Below, piece by piece: positions 1-11,674 of a stretch of DNA of 64,000 nucleotides. The notes beneath the pieces were generated by a model. It did no database searches. It was given only the letters and a program-made list of their open reading frames with translations, and was not told where the DNA came from. How positions within the stretch are numbered: position 1 is the stretch's first letter; each line of letters starts with the position of its first letter. This DNA is from Pascua guehoae (Eukaryota; Basidiomycota; Tremellomycetes; Trichosporonales; Trichosporonaceae): contig BCJX01000001.1 of the NCBI GenBank assembly GCA_001600415.1, forward strand, positions 843,426 to 907,425, given 5' to 3'. Position numbers and translations under genes: made by a program.

Positions 1-1074
1 GTTGGGGGCTGGGTGCAAGTGGGGAGGAGATGGGGAGGAGGGAGCTGGAGCTGGGTGGGGGAGGAAGGAAGGGGGAAGGATGTGGGAGTTGGAGTTGGAA
101 CTGGAGCAAGGGCAGGCGTGGAGTGGGAGCGGAAGCTCGGACCGGAGTTGCGAGCTCGAGCTGGGAGAGGGACAAGGACGAACGAGAACGCGCAAGAACA
201 TGTGGGCAGCACGGCACCACGAGCACGAGGGCAGGAGGGCCACAGGAGCACGCGATGCGCCAAGAGCAGGAAGCGCAGGTGAACACAAGGATAGGACCAG
301 CACGGGGGGCACAGTGCTTGGCCGCAGGATGGTATCCAGACCGAAACCTGTGGAATCATGCCGCCCCGGTAAACACAGAGCACAACTCCATATTTGCCTG
401 GTCCATGTGCCCTGCTGCGCGACTCATCTGCCCTCTCTCGGCCACCTAGGAGGGTTTGTAGGTGGACGAGCTTAGGAGTAGGCGGGGTCTCGAGACAGGC
501 TGATGTGATGTGGGAGACCGGAGAGTCTAGCGCATTGCTCAGGACGACGGTGACAGTGCCCCCAGATGGAAGTAAACCTTGAGATCACCGGAAGGCCATA
601 AGGGGGGTGGGGAGTTGGACAACGGCGAAGGCCTAGTGCGTGGCCAAGTAGACCTGGGACACGCGTAGAATGTGGACAGACGTTGATTGAAGAATCCATG
701 TCCCAAACGCAAGGTTACGCCTTCATGGAGGCAACCCCGAGGCCGGAGAATAGCACCCTCGAGAGGGAGTGGGGCAGACATCGACCATGGCCTCGCGACG
801 GTAGTAGAAGAGGCGCGTACACACGACGTGGACAGATGTCGGACATTGTACACCTCCGACATGCCATTGCCACTCCGACCTCGGCTCCGTCTAATGATCG
901 CCGGCTCGGCCTCCGACCCCAAGCGATCCCCGATCTGCACTCCACAACGACCATGGCCCAACGTCGCCGTCCGACAACTGCCCATAGCAGCCCGCAGCCT
1001 CAATACACGCTCATACACGCTCGCCCGCAGCCCCAATACACGCTCGCCCCCACCTCAAACAAGCGGCGACTCAC
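1..1074. other. Non-coding or unassigned left edge
   Basis: No reading frame here resembles a known protein. The first 250 bases are purine-rich G-heavy DNA made of degenerate GGAGCTGGAG-like repeats. A short duplication containing AATACACGCTC occurs at about 996-1046. This is where a second exon of the PET117-like exon at 1075-1173 would be expected, but no convincing one is visible. Confidence 0.5.
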
Positions 1075-1173
1075 ATCCGACTCGCGCTTCTGCAGCCAGT
1101 GGACGCCGTACACGGCCGCGCCCATGAACGCCATCGAGGACGTAAAGAAGATCTTGGACGCGCGCGACGCCAT
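1075..1173 (-). CDS. PET117-like mitochondrial protein, first exon only
   Basis: The exon encodes 33 residues beginning MASRASKIFFTSSMAFMGAA and ending VHWLQKRESD, followed exactly in phase by a GTGAGT donor. A short N-terminus, one hydrophobic segment (about residues 8-25) and a following basic/acidic stretch are the layout of fungal Pet117, a small inner-membrane factor for cytochrome c oxidase assembly. The family normally continues with a short exon containing a (M/Y)xxGVxRD-type motif. I could not find that exon in the remaining 1,074 bases; the closest match is a HEGV tetrapeptide at about 733-744 in another context. The gene may be truncated, mis-assembled, or have a diverged second exon. 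It is divergent from the kinesin gene. Family assignment is moderate; completeness is doubtful. Confidence 0.45.
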
Positions 1174-1971
1174 GCTGTAATGTCCGGGTGGGAGAATAGG
1201 TAGGGCGGGGTGGTAGTATGGGCCGTGTCGACTGGTGAGGGGTAGTGTTGCGAGTTGCGCTGCGAATTGCGGGTTAGGGAGGTTGATATCGTAGAGACGA
1301 GTTTGCAAGATGCAACTGAGACTGGGAATCGCCACACTTGGAAAAGTCACTACCGACGAAGTACGCAGGCTCGGGCGAGGCCGGGAGCAGCGGCGGGAAC
1401 TCTTTCCTCGTGCCAAGCTGCCCATTACAATTCCAGCCTTGGCATTACAAACGGCCATTAATCAAATAGCCACGTGGGTTTGAAATCGGGGGGTGATGGA
1501 AGATCACGTGATGTGACTCAGACTTGGGGGTGGACGCGGCGCGCGCGGCGTGGCGACGTGGGGGGGTGCGGGAATGGGACCTGAATGGTCAACACAAAGC
1601 GCGATCACTCTCTCTGGCTACCCTGGGTGGCTCTGTTCGGATGCAAGCAGCCACCCCACCCCCGGATCGATCCCTTTGCCTCCCTCTCTGACATCCAACG
1701 GCCAACGTCCCAGCGCGTCTCCTGCGTCCTGCGTCCTTGCCACGACTCGTCGTCGTATCTCTCTTGTCCTCACTCGCCACCATCACACTTGCTCCTCGAG
1801 CTCAACACACTAGTCCACCTCCCCCCACGCCGCTCTTGCACTACTCTCTACCCCCCTTACTCGGCCGCTGCGCTCCCAGCCCGCGTGTCCCGCCGCTCGC
1901 CGCCCGCGCTCGCTCGCGCTCGGAGCGCCCCCCTACATCGCACCTGATCGGAGAGACGAGCCACAGCCACC
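1174..1971. promoter_or_regulatory. Divergent intergenic region PET117-like / kinesin
   Basis: This 798-bp interval separates the start codons of two divergent genes and probably holds both promoters and 5' UTRs. From about 1660 to 1960 it is strongly pyrimidine-rich on the plus strand, as in many fungal 5' UTRs. The kinesin start lies in a good context (CACCATGTC). No TATA box is clear. Confidence 0.5.
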
Positions 1972-4900
1972 ATGTCGGGGAACACGAACAATATCAAGGT
2001 GGGCCTACACGGGACACGGAATGTGATGCGAGATGGAAATGCTGACGGCAGGTCGTGTGTCGGTGAGTTCTGACGCGCCCTCGGTGTCACTCGTGTGTAA
2101 GCGGGCAGGGGGGAAGGTTGGAGCCCGAGCAAGGATCGAGTGCGGACCACCGGCAGCGTCTCCATGGACGCGCGGCGTCCACCCCTCCACCCGCCCACCT
2201 TCCCCCCATCGCAACTCGACAACCCCCGCACCCCCCCGTCCCCCCTACAATGCCTGCCGCCCGCGACAGAGTCTCACTGACGCCAGGTTCCGTCCGATGA
2301 ACCGGATGGAGGTCGAGGCCAAGAGCGAGAAATGCGTCGACATCACCGACGACGCGCTCACGGTCCGCATGAAGAGTGCCATGTCGCTAGGTACGTTCAG
2401 CGACAGTGTTCCGTTGGCCCGCCAGTGTCCCCCGCGTTACAGCGCGGGCCGGGCGAGGAACGAGCGTGACTCTGACCTGTGACGAGTAACCGGGTGTGGC
2501 TGACGCGCAGCGGGGCCGGAGAAGGACGGTGCGTAGGTTGCAGCCAAAGCACTCGGACGTGTTATCAGTGCACAAAGGTGGCCGCCTTGCCAGACCGGTT
2601 TATGAGTCGCCGGCAGCATGTGTGCCATCGGCCGTTGTGTCCAGTGCACTTGCGCGAGCACGCACACGTGTTGCAGAGGCCAGTGGTCCGTGGTGTACGC
2701 CTGCCGTGTGGTCGCGTGCGGTGTGGGTGTCCCGTGTCCCAGAGGACACTCGCCACACCAGTGTGTCGCAACAGCGCCGTTTATAACCCGCGGCATCGAC
2801 TGATGCTTGCACCACTGGTGTTCCATGGCGCCACTGGCGCGATCATGAACAAGGACGTCGTGTCTGCGCACGATCGCACAACGATGGACCTCCTACCGGC
2901 TACAACACGGCCGCATGCTGGTGGTCCATGAGCAAAGGCTGACGACAGGCTTTACCTTTGACCGCGTCTTTGACACGACCACTGGGCAGGAGGACATTTT
3001 CGACTTTGGAGTAAAGGGCATCGTCGAGGGTGAGTGATGCGTCAAGGTGGAAGCCAACGACGAGCAACCAGCTGATGTGCAGATGTCATGACGGGTTTCA
3101 ATGGAACATTGTTTTGTTATGGCCAGACTGGGTCTGGTAAAACATTCAGTAAGTACGGCCACGAGGGAATAACGAAGACGGCCAGCAGTTGAAGGGGAGG
3201 ACAAGAGCTAACACAACAGCCATGATGGTACGACAGCCCGACGTCTATCTACCCGCTGCTCACACTCCAGGGTGCCGATATCGATAATGCCGAGCTCAAG
3301 GGTATGATCCCCCGTATCACAGAACAGATCTTTGCGTCCATCCAGGCCGCAGACAGCAATATCGAGTACACGGTCAAGGTCAGCTACATGGAAATCTACA
3401 TGGAGAAGATCAGGGATCTGCTTGCGCGTAGGTATCGTGAGCCCAGATGTGACGATCGCCTAACGTGCAGCTCAAAACGACAACCTCTCGATCCACGAGG
3501 ACAAGGCGCGCGGTGTCTACGTCAAGAACCTGGTCGAGGTCTATGTCAGCAGCGAGGCCGACGTGTTCAAGGTCATGAAGCATGGCAGCTCGGCGCGTGC
3601 CGTCTCGTCGACGAGTGAGCTGATGGCTTCGGTCCCAGCTAACCACAGACATGAACGCCGAGTCGTCGCGCTCCCATTCGATCTTTGTCATTGGCATTCA
3701 CCAGCGCAACACGGAGACTGGTAGCCAAAAGTCGGGCAACCTGTACCTCGTCGACTTGGCCGGTTCAGAAAAGGTCGGCAAGACGGGTGCATCGGGTCAG
3801 ACGCTCGAAGAGGCAAAGAAGATTAACAAGAGTCTGTCGGCCCTTGGAATGGTCATTAACGCGCTTACCGACGGAAAGGTGGGTTCGGGGTGTCCAGCGT
3901 ACATGGTCTAACCCACGCAGTCGACACATATCCCGTACCGCGACTCGAAACTCACGCGTATCCTGCAAGAGTCGCTTGGTGGTAACTCACGCACAACCCT
4001 TGTCATCAACTGCTCGCCTGCGTCGTTCAACGAGCCAGAGACTCTCTCCACACTGCGCTTTGGTATGCGTGCCAAATCGATCAAGAACAAGGCGCGGGTC
4101 AATGTCGAAATGTCTCCTGCCGAGCTCAAGGCGATGCTCAAGAAGACGGTGGCCGAACTCTCGGCTGTGCGCGCACACGCTGCCAGCTTGGAAGAAGAGG
4201 TCAAGATCTGGCGCTCTGGCGGCAAGGTCGACCAGGCCAACTGGACTGCCAACATTACCAGCGCCTCTGCCGTTTCCGCCACCCGCAAGGCGGCCACTAC
4301 CAGCCCTACTCCATCTTCTGCCCTGTCGGTCGCCGAAAGCCGACCAGATACCCCGGCCTTCAGTGTGGCGCTTGAAAAGGACGAAAAGGAGGAGTTCCTG
4401 CGCCGCGAGAATGAGCTCAGCGACCAGATTGCCGAAAAGGAGAGCGCACTCGCGGCTCAGGAGAAGATCCTGGCCGACCTGAAGGAGGAGGTTGCCTATC
4501 TCAAGGAGCAGGAGGCATCATGGGCCAAGGAGAACAAGTCGATGTCGCAAGAGCTCTCCGAGCTGCGTATTTCGTCTGCTCGCCTCGAGTCTGAGACCAA
4601 GGACGCGTCGATTACGATTGACACGTACAAGGACAAGGTGGTCGAGTTGCAGCGCGACATTGACGAGCAGAAGGCGCAGATTGAGGAGCTCAAGAAGGTC
4701 CAGTCTCGCGAAAAGGAGGAGGAGAAGGAGAAGCGCAAGCAGGAAATGCTCAACGAGATGATGGCCAAGATTGACATTGGCGGCACGACCCTCGACGCTG
4801 CGGGCGAAAAGCTCCGTCTGGTCCTCAAGGATCTCGACGAGGCCAAGAACGCTGGCCGCGAGGCCGACCTTGGTAGCCAGGCCCGCGAGCTCATCCGATC

Positions 4901-6089
4901 CCACCTCGCCGAGAACCAGGAGGCAGTCCGCAGCCTCCAGGAGCGTCTCCGCCTCAACCAGGATGAAGCCGAGCTCCAGACCAAGCGTCATCAGGAGCTC
5001 GAGAAGCAGCTGGCCAAGCGCACCGCTGCGTATGAGGACCTGCTTGGTGGGTAGCTTGTGCGCCGACCCCAGCTGACAGAACAGAGAAGACTGCGTCCAA
5101 CCAGTCTGTCGCTGTCGCCGACATCAAGGTGGGTGAAAGTCTCGTTTCGTTGCTGTCACTAACCCATCAGTCCCAGTTCGAGGCCAAGTTTGGCGCCGAG
5201 GCCGAGATGCAGCGCAGCGAGATTGCTGTTCTCACCGAACGCGCCGAGAGCCGCGCTGCCGAGATTCGCCGGCTGCAGAGCACCATCGAGTCGTACAAGC
5301 TCTCGAACGACGAGCTCAACCGTGCCCTCACCGCGGCCTCGGCTGGCGTCAAGGACGGCGAGAGCTTTGCCAACGCGACGCGCGAGCTTGAGCGCAGCCG
5401 CAAGCAGCACGAGCTGCAGTTTGCCGAGTTTGAGATCATCAAGAAGAGCTTGATGAAGGACCTGCAGAACCGCTGTGAAAAGGTGAGCTCTCGTGTGCGT
5501 CATGGAATTTGAGCTAACAAGCAGGTGGTCGAGCTCGAAATGCAGCTCGACGAGGTCCGCGAGCAGTACAAGGTCATTGCGCGGTCTGCCAACTCGCGTG
5601 CGCAGCAGCGCAAGCTCGAGTTCCTCGAGCACAACCTCGACGCCCTCAATGTTGTGCAGAAGCAGCTCGTTGAGCAGAACACTGCGCTCAAGAAGGAGGT
5701 CGGAATCGCCGAGCGCAAGCTTTTGGCACGCAACGAGCGCATCCAGAACCTCGAGTCGCTCCTCAACGACGCCGACGCCCGCTTAGCTCAGAAGAACCAG
5801 CGGTACGAGCAGCAGATCCAGGCCATCCGCAACCGTCTGGCCGAGGTTCAGGCCCAGTCGAGCGCCCAGGGATACGTCCAGCCCCGCATTGCAAAGCCCC
5901 TGCGCGGCGGTGGTGGTGCCGGCCAGGCGCCTCCTGCGTTCGCCACCCCCAGCGCCGTCACGCGTTTGCAAGATGAGAGTGCCGCGAGTGCCAAGCGCCG
6001 TGAGTAGGCAATGCCAGACCATTGTGGTTTTTCCCAACTGACCATTCTCAGAGTCTTGGTTCTTCTCGCCTTCTCACTCCCCCCGCTAG
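1972..6089 (+). CDS. Kinesin-1 heavy chain (conventional kinesin)
   Basis: This is a plus-end microtubule motor for organelle and vesicle transport. Fifteen exons give 946 aa: 1972-1998, 2052-2062, 2287-2390, 2511-2528, 2949-3029, 3083-3148, 3220-3227, 3271-3427, 3471-3614, 3649-3878, 3921-5046, 5085-5128, 5171-5482, 5525-5999, 6052-6089. The motor has the P-loop GQTGSGKT (residues 94-101), switch I NAESSRSH (208-215) and switch II DLAGSE (241-246), then [17 protein letters not shown] long coiled-coil stalk follows. The tail has the conserved [16 protein letters not shown] segment and the autoinhibitory IAK motif (PRIAKPLR, about 898). Fungal conventional kinesins have this length and need no light chains. 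Splicing of the last intron (6000-6051) replaces an early stop at 6005 with a terminus ending [11 protein letters not shown]. Exon 7 is only 8 nt and intron 5 is 420 nt, unusually long here. Confidence 0.95.
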
Positions 6090-6313
6090 CCCACTCCTAC
6101 CATTTGTAGAGCGTACTCGCACGCGAGCATGCGTACGACCACTTAATGACTGTACACTGATAGACACGGATGGGAGTGCATGACGTAGATGCGTACAACA
6201 AGCAGTCGGCGGTCCTTGCCGCAGTCGTCTGTCTACATTTCTAAGGCTCTGGTTGTGGTTTTGCTCGCTCTCCTCTCTGCCCCGTCGAGCTCCACTCCTC
6301 CACCCTCTTGGAC

Positions 6314-7436
6314 CTAAACCTCCCATCCCAACCCACCACTTCCCCACTCGTCCCTCCCATCCTCATCAATAGCCTGTACCACCACCCCGGCCCACATGCG
6401 CATGAGCCGCCTCTCCTCCTCGCCAACCCAAATGCGCCCCTCGCCGAAGCCAAGCCACCACCCCTCGGCGCCCCAGTCGTCACCCCCGGCAGATAACCCT
6501 GCGTGCCCCGTGACGCCCTGTGCGGCGGCGCCAAGCAGCTCGCCGAGGGGCGGGGGCGAGTCGGAGCGTAAAAACGCTGCAGCCGCAGGACGCGCTAAAC
6601 TCTGCGCGTCGACGCCGAGGAGGCGCGCGAGTGCCGTGTGTCGGGCGCCAGTTGTGGGGAGGTCGTCCAGGGCCTTTAGGATACGGGGGACGGCGGGTTC
6701 GGCGAGCAGAGAGCGGAGTGGAATCGAAGTTGCTGGGATTAGTTAGTCATGCTAGGCTGTTGTGTGGAGGGGTGGGGCAAGAGGCGGCTACACTGGTGTT
6801 GCGTGACCCAAGTTTGAGCAAATGCTATGAGACGGAATGGCCGGTGCCGTGGAGCAGAGTGTAGGTGACCATATCTCGTGCTCAACCCCATACCCAACTC
6901 TTGTCCCCTTGATCTCCACCATTACAGACTCTGCTGTGACTCACCAATCCGCTCGAGCTCGGCATGTCGCAGGGGTTTGGGATCGTCGCGCTTCAGGGGA
7001 TCAGTAAAGACGGACGAGTCGGGCTCGGGAGGCCACCGAAGCGAGGTGAGTGGCCGCAGCGGTGTGTCTGCATCCTCGCCGGGTGCCGTTGGCGTCGTGT
7101 CGGTGGTGTCGGGATCCTGCTTTGCGCTCGCCGTGTCGGCCTGTTTTGGCTCGCCGGTGGACTGGGCGGGCTCGAGACTCGGTGCCGGTGCCGAAGCCGC
7201 CGCGACGGTCGCGACGCAGTCCTCTGTCTGTTAGAAAGATTAGACGGGGGTTGCTTACGTTTATGTGTCTTGTAGCATGCCACTGAGCAGCTGGGCGTTA
7301 GCTTGCACTCGCTCGAGCTCGCAGGGGGAGACACGATGGACGTGGGATGGACGTACTAGCGCACAGGACATGCCGAGCAGCGGTACTTTGACGGCTGGGC
7401 GCAGATGGCGCACAGGGGTGTGGATTTCGGGCCCAT
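6314..7436 (-). CDS. HIT-type zinc-finger protein (Hit1/ZNHIT3-like)
   Basis: Four exons (7436-7357, 7290-7259, 7223-6945, 6732-6314) give 269 aa. The N-terminus is a complete zf-HIT domain with cysteines at 9, 12, 20, 23, 28, 32 and 40 and His36 (CAIC...CSAC...YCSVACYKTHKQDC). It is assembled only after splicing out two introns, which supports the model. A charged, proline-rich linker follows. The C-terminal part contains IPLRSLLAEPAVPRILKALD, resembling the Hit1/ZNHIT3 C-terminal helices that bind Rsa1/NUFIP1. In yeast and human this complex assembles box C/D snoRNPs in the nucleus. Other zf-HIT proteins (Bcd1, Vps71) are alternatives, but the C-terminus favours Hit1. It is convergent with kinesin (224 bp between stops) and divergent from CBC1 (301 bp). 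Confidence 0.8.
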
Positions 7437-7737
7437 GGTCGTGGCCAGACAAGAGCTGGACAAAGTAGTTTGAGGAGAAGAGGTAGCACGAGTTGAGACC
7501 AGATCGAACACAGAGTTAGTTGCCCAGTGGCCAGTGGCATTTCCGCCAGCCCTACCTGGTGACGCACCCTCCACCGTTTTCGCACCGCCAACATTTGCAG
7601 CACAACAAATCGCCTCCAGAATTTGCTTCCGCCCCGGCGAGCGATCGAGACTGGGACAAACCCAAACCACAGAAACCAACGCGCGCCAACAAAGCCCATT
7701 GTCCAGTCTTTGGCTCTCGACTCGACTGTCAACCAAC
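7437..7737. promoter_or_regulatory. Bidirectional promoter region HIT1-like / CBC1
   Basis: Only 301 bp separate the two divergent start codons, so the promoters must overlap or be shared. The right half is C/A-rich, as expected for the CBC1 5' UTR. No recognisable factor site was identified. Confidence 0.5.
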
Positions 7738-10700
7738 ATGAGCTTCCAAAACGGCAGCGGCTTCTACGGCGGCGGCTACGGCGGCGGCGGGGGATTCGGC
7801 GGCGGCGGCGGCGGCGGCTTTGGAGGCGGCTACGGCGGCGGCGGCGGTGGTGGATATGGCGGGGGATACGGCGGCGGCGGTGGTGGTGGTTACGGCGGCC
7901 GCGGGCGTCGAAGTGAGTTTAATCCCGGCAAGGGCAACAGAACGGGCCAAGTGGGACAAGTGGGACTAATGACAGATGACCGCGGACGCGGACGCGGCGG
8001 CGGCGGGAGCGGGCGGACTGCGCCCGAGACGGCGGCGGTGCGCCTGCGCAAGATGGTTGTCAAGTTTGCCGATGACGAGGTACGTTGCGCCGGCGAGGTG
8101 GAAGTGGACCGAGGCCGAGTCTGAGGAAGGCGGAAATGAGGTTCTGGTCGGTGCTGACGACAGGAATTTGACGCGCTCGAGGACCCGCCGCGGCTCGCAA
8201 AGGTGCTGCGCCGGAGCTGGCGCGAGGGCGCGCAAGGTATCATGGACGGGTTCCGGTTTGGGTGAGTGTATGGTGAGATGGGCGGGGCGGTGGACGAGGT
8301 GTGGCGACGGAGGGGGCCGATTGAGCGATATGGACTGCACCGAGGCATGGCTTTCGGTGGCACGGCGTGTGACGACGAGCATGGTCAGCAAGCAGACGCA
8401 ACACTAGACGAGCAAGGTGGAGCAAGACGAGCGGCCGCCATTGCCCGCAACAACAAACTAACACGCAGCATCACCGAGCAGCCGTTCAAGCACCACCACT
8501 ACGCGACGCTCCTCCTGCACCTGTCGTACACGCTTCCCGAGGGCGAGGACGAGGACGCGGCGACGGGCGAAAAGCGCAAGGCAGTGCCAAGCACCGACTG
8601 CGGGCGCGACATTATCGAGGACCTCGCAAAGGGCTTCCGCTCGGCGGTCGAGGGGCGCGAGTGGCTCTCGGCTCGTCTTCTTGTGGGTCGACTCTCTGTT
8701 TATCCGACTGACCCTTTTAGCTCCAGTTTCTCTCGCTCCTCGTCCCCGCGGGCCTCGTCAACCCGCTCTCGCTCCTGGACGTGTACAAGGGCCTGCTGGC
8801 GGTGCTCAACGAGGTCGGCGGCGGCGGCGACCGCAGCGAGCGTGCCGCCCGCGCCGTCGCCGAGGGTCTCATGAGGGTGGGTTGTCACCAATGGAGAGAG
8901 CACTGACGCCGTAGTCGGCGCACGCGCTGCAGCCCGCGTACCCCGAGGACGTCGAGGCGCTCATCAGCAGCATCGAGGCGTATGTCTACGACCGCAAGGG
9001 TGACCGAGCGATGGTCAACCCCCTGGCGCCCATCCTTGAAGCGGGACAGGACCCGGAGCCGTACACCGACGTGAGTTAGAATGTATACACTTCAACTGAC
9101 GCCAGTCCCTGTCCGAGCTCCTCTCCGCTCTGCATGCTCTCCGCGCATCCGACTATGCGCCCGTCGACGTCCTCCCCCGCCCCGTCGAGGAGGTGAATCT
9201 CCCAGAAAACGCATTGCTCGCCGACCCATACGTGCTCGCATCCGTCAGCATGCCGCCCGAGCTGTACGACGTCGACGAGGAGATTCCCCAGGCCGGCGAG
9301 GGACAGACTGGCAGCCTGCGGCTGTTTGCCGATGACGTGGGTGTAAATCCAGTGATGCATGCTTACACCCCAGGTCGTGCCCGTTGCCACTACTGCGAGC
9401 GGCTGGACGCTCCGCAGTCTCGTGCTCGACATGGTGTCCATCTTTGAGGTGAACCGCAAGGAGGCGGCGCGCATCCTGCTCGCGCTCCCGCGCTACCTCG
9501 TTGCGGGCACGTTCAAGTCGGAGGGCTCTGAATCCACCTACTCTCTCGAGTCGCTTGTCATTGGCACCATCTTTTCGACGCTCTACACGCTCCCGCGCTC
9601 ACCAGAGAAGCCCATCTACTACGGATCGGTGGTCACCGAGCTCTGCAAGCTGAGCCCAAACACGGTCGCGCCGCCCGTCGGCAAGGCCGTGCGCAAGCTG
9701 TTTAGCTTGCTGGGCGGCGACGGCCTCGATGTCGAGATTGCCCGCCGTGCGAGCCAATGGTTTGCGCTCCACTTGAGCAACTTTGGCTTCCAGTGGATGT
9801 GGAAGGAGTGGATCCCCGAGCTCGAGCTCCCGGCCGCCCACCCGCGTCGTGCATTTATGCGCCGTGTCGCCGACCTCGAGGTGCGCCTTGCGTACCACGA
9901 CCGCATTCTCCAGACACTCCCCGAGCCCATGCTCGAAAAGGGCGCAGGCGTCGTGTCCGAGGACGCCCCCGAGCCCGTGTGGGCGTACGACAAGGCAGAC
10001 CACCCACTGCACAACGAGGCGACCGAGCTGCTGCGCATGATGAGGCAAAAGGCCCCCGCCAACGAGGTCAAGGAGTATATCGACAATCTCCCTGGAGCAC
10101 GCGACGGTTCGGGCGACCCGCTCTCCCCGCCCATCCTGCTCATGGCCGTGGAAACGCTGCTCAACCTTGGTTCGCGCTCGTTTTCGCATTTCCTGAACGC
10201 GACCGAGCGCTACCTCGACGTCCTGCGCCATGTGGGCTCGGACCAGACGTCACGGCGCGGGCTGCTCGACGCGGTCGATTCGTTCTGGCGGCACTCGAGC
10301 CAGATGCGTCTCGTTACCGTCGACAAGTGGCTGCAGTACAGCGTGCTCGAGCCGCTCGACGTTGTCGACTGGGTCTTTGCCGCGCGCGAGGGTGTGTCGA
10401 GCACGGACGACGCGGGCGACGGCTGGACAGACTTTACAAAGTGGGAGATTCTCCGCATGACGCTTGACAAGGTTGTCGGCCGCGTCGTTGCTGTCCGCCG
10501 CCGTCTGCGGGCTGTCGACAAGGCCGACGAGATTGCGCGTGCGCGCCGTGCCGCCGAGCGTCTCGAGCGTGGCGAGGGCGGCGTCGGCGATGTCGGCGAG
10601 GACAATGACGACGCCGAGCTCGGCGACGAGGTCGAGCGCAGCCGCGAGGCGCACGAGGCCCAGGCCTCGCTCGACACGCAGACCGCCCGCCTCGAGCGCG

Positions 10701-11005
10701 TCTTCACCGCCGTCGTCCGCCACTTTGTCGCCGAGATGCTCCCCTGGGCGTACGGCCGCGAGGGCATGGGTCTCAAGGCCGCGCTCGCCCTGCTCGACTC
10801 GGGCGAGACGGGCGCGTGGTCGTCGCGCGCGACGTGGGGTTGGTGGCGCGAGTTTGTCCGCCTCTACGCCGCCCACCTCGAGCCACTCGCAGACACGCTC
10901 GAGGCCGACGTGCTGGCCAAGGCACCCGCCGAGGGCGACAGCGTCGAGGCCCGGGCAGAGGGTATGGTCCGCAAGGCGTGGGCCGACGCGTTGGGGCGCG
11001 AGTAG
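7738..11005 (+). CDS. CBC1: Nuclear cap-binding complex large subunit (CBP80)
   Basis: CBC1/NCBP1 binds the m7G cap of nascent RNA with the small subunit CBP20 and promotes splicing, export and surveillance. Eight exons (7738-7912, 7976-8079, 8164-8261, 8469-8682, 8721-8876, 8915-9070, 9106-9336, 9374-11005) encode 921 aa. The first ~58 residues are an almost pure Gly/Tyr/Phe low-complexity tract with an RGR end. The first MIF4G-type helical domain follows. The second begins near residue 380 with WTLRSLVLDMVSIFEVNRKE and contains VTELCKL and HLSNFGFQWMW (about residue 511), both matching human NCBP1. LLNLGSRSFSHF is a third family landmark. The C-terminus, with a charged linker and a final helical region, ends near the usual family length. 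The glycine-rich N-terminus is unlike the basic NLS-bearing terminus of the animal protein and may confer RNA binding or condensation; that is inference. Confidence 0.92.
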
Positions 11006-11674
11006 GGTTCATCTCGTGGTAGATGTGATGCAGTCACGCAGAAAAAAACAAGTATGCCTTTCTTGCTAATTGCGTGTTGGCCGTGTGTGTTCTTTGTCGT
11101 CGAGCTTGTAAGGTCTGTGACTGTGGGGAAGTGTGGGGAGGGAGCTCTCTATCGTGGTCCATCCTACAACAGATGACTAACCCCCACCCTGCTGAATGTC
11201 AGGCGGATGATTAACCCCGCTCTACTTTGCAATATCACGATGGAGACACGCTGATCATAACACGGATCTGCCGGCGGCAATGGCTGTTCCTGATCCTCCA
11301 GCAGATCAAAACAAACAAACCCGGCATATTGTCGAGGCCAGGTCACGGCCAATACTGCAGCACACGCGTCTGCTGTCCCGCTAACACCCAGCACCAAGGA
11401 AGATGAGCCGTCTGCCAAACCAGACAGACCTCGAGGCAAGACACAAGCATGCATTGCGTCTCGTTTTCTACATAAGGGTATCTCGATGCGTGGGTGTCGG
11501 ATGTGGTGTTCGTGCAGTTCGTATCGTGGCGTCATGATCGATCATCGATCCCATCCTCCGCCCTGCATTCTCCCCCCTCTCCCGTCTCCCCCTCTGCCCC
11601 CTTCACTCTCGTGCTCTTCCTCGGGGCGCCCACCAGTTAAGGCGTGGCGTAGACGGGGCGTCGCGGTGCTCGGC
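11006..11674. other. Convergent 3' intergenic region
   Basis: The interval lies between the CBC1 stop and the stop of the small YAA-repeat gene, so it should contain two 3' UTRs. An A-rich stretch at 11040-11050 and TTGCTAATTGCG follow the CBC1 stop. I see no gene or RNA in it. Confidence 0.4.

Noticed and set aside
4496..4991. Antisense Ser/Arg- and Leu-rich frames opposite the kinesin stalk
   Set aside because: Shadow of coiled-coil codon usage; no start context or homology.
9599..10876. Long antisense frames opposite CBC1 exon 8
   Set aside because: These are mirror frames typical of GC-rich coding DNA; the sense strand encodes a conserved protein.
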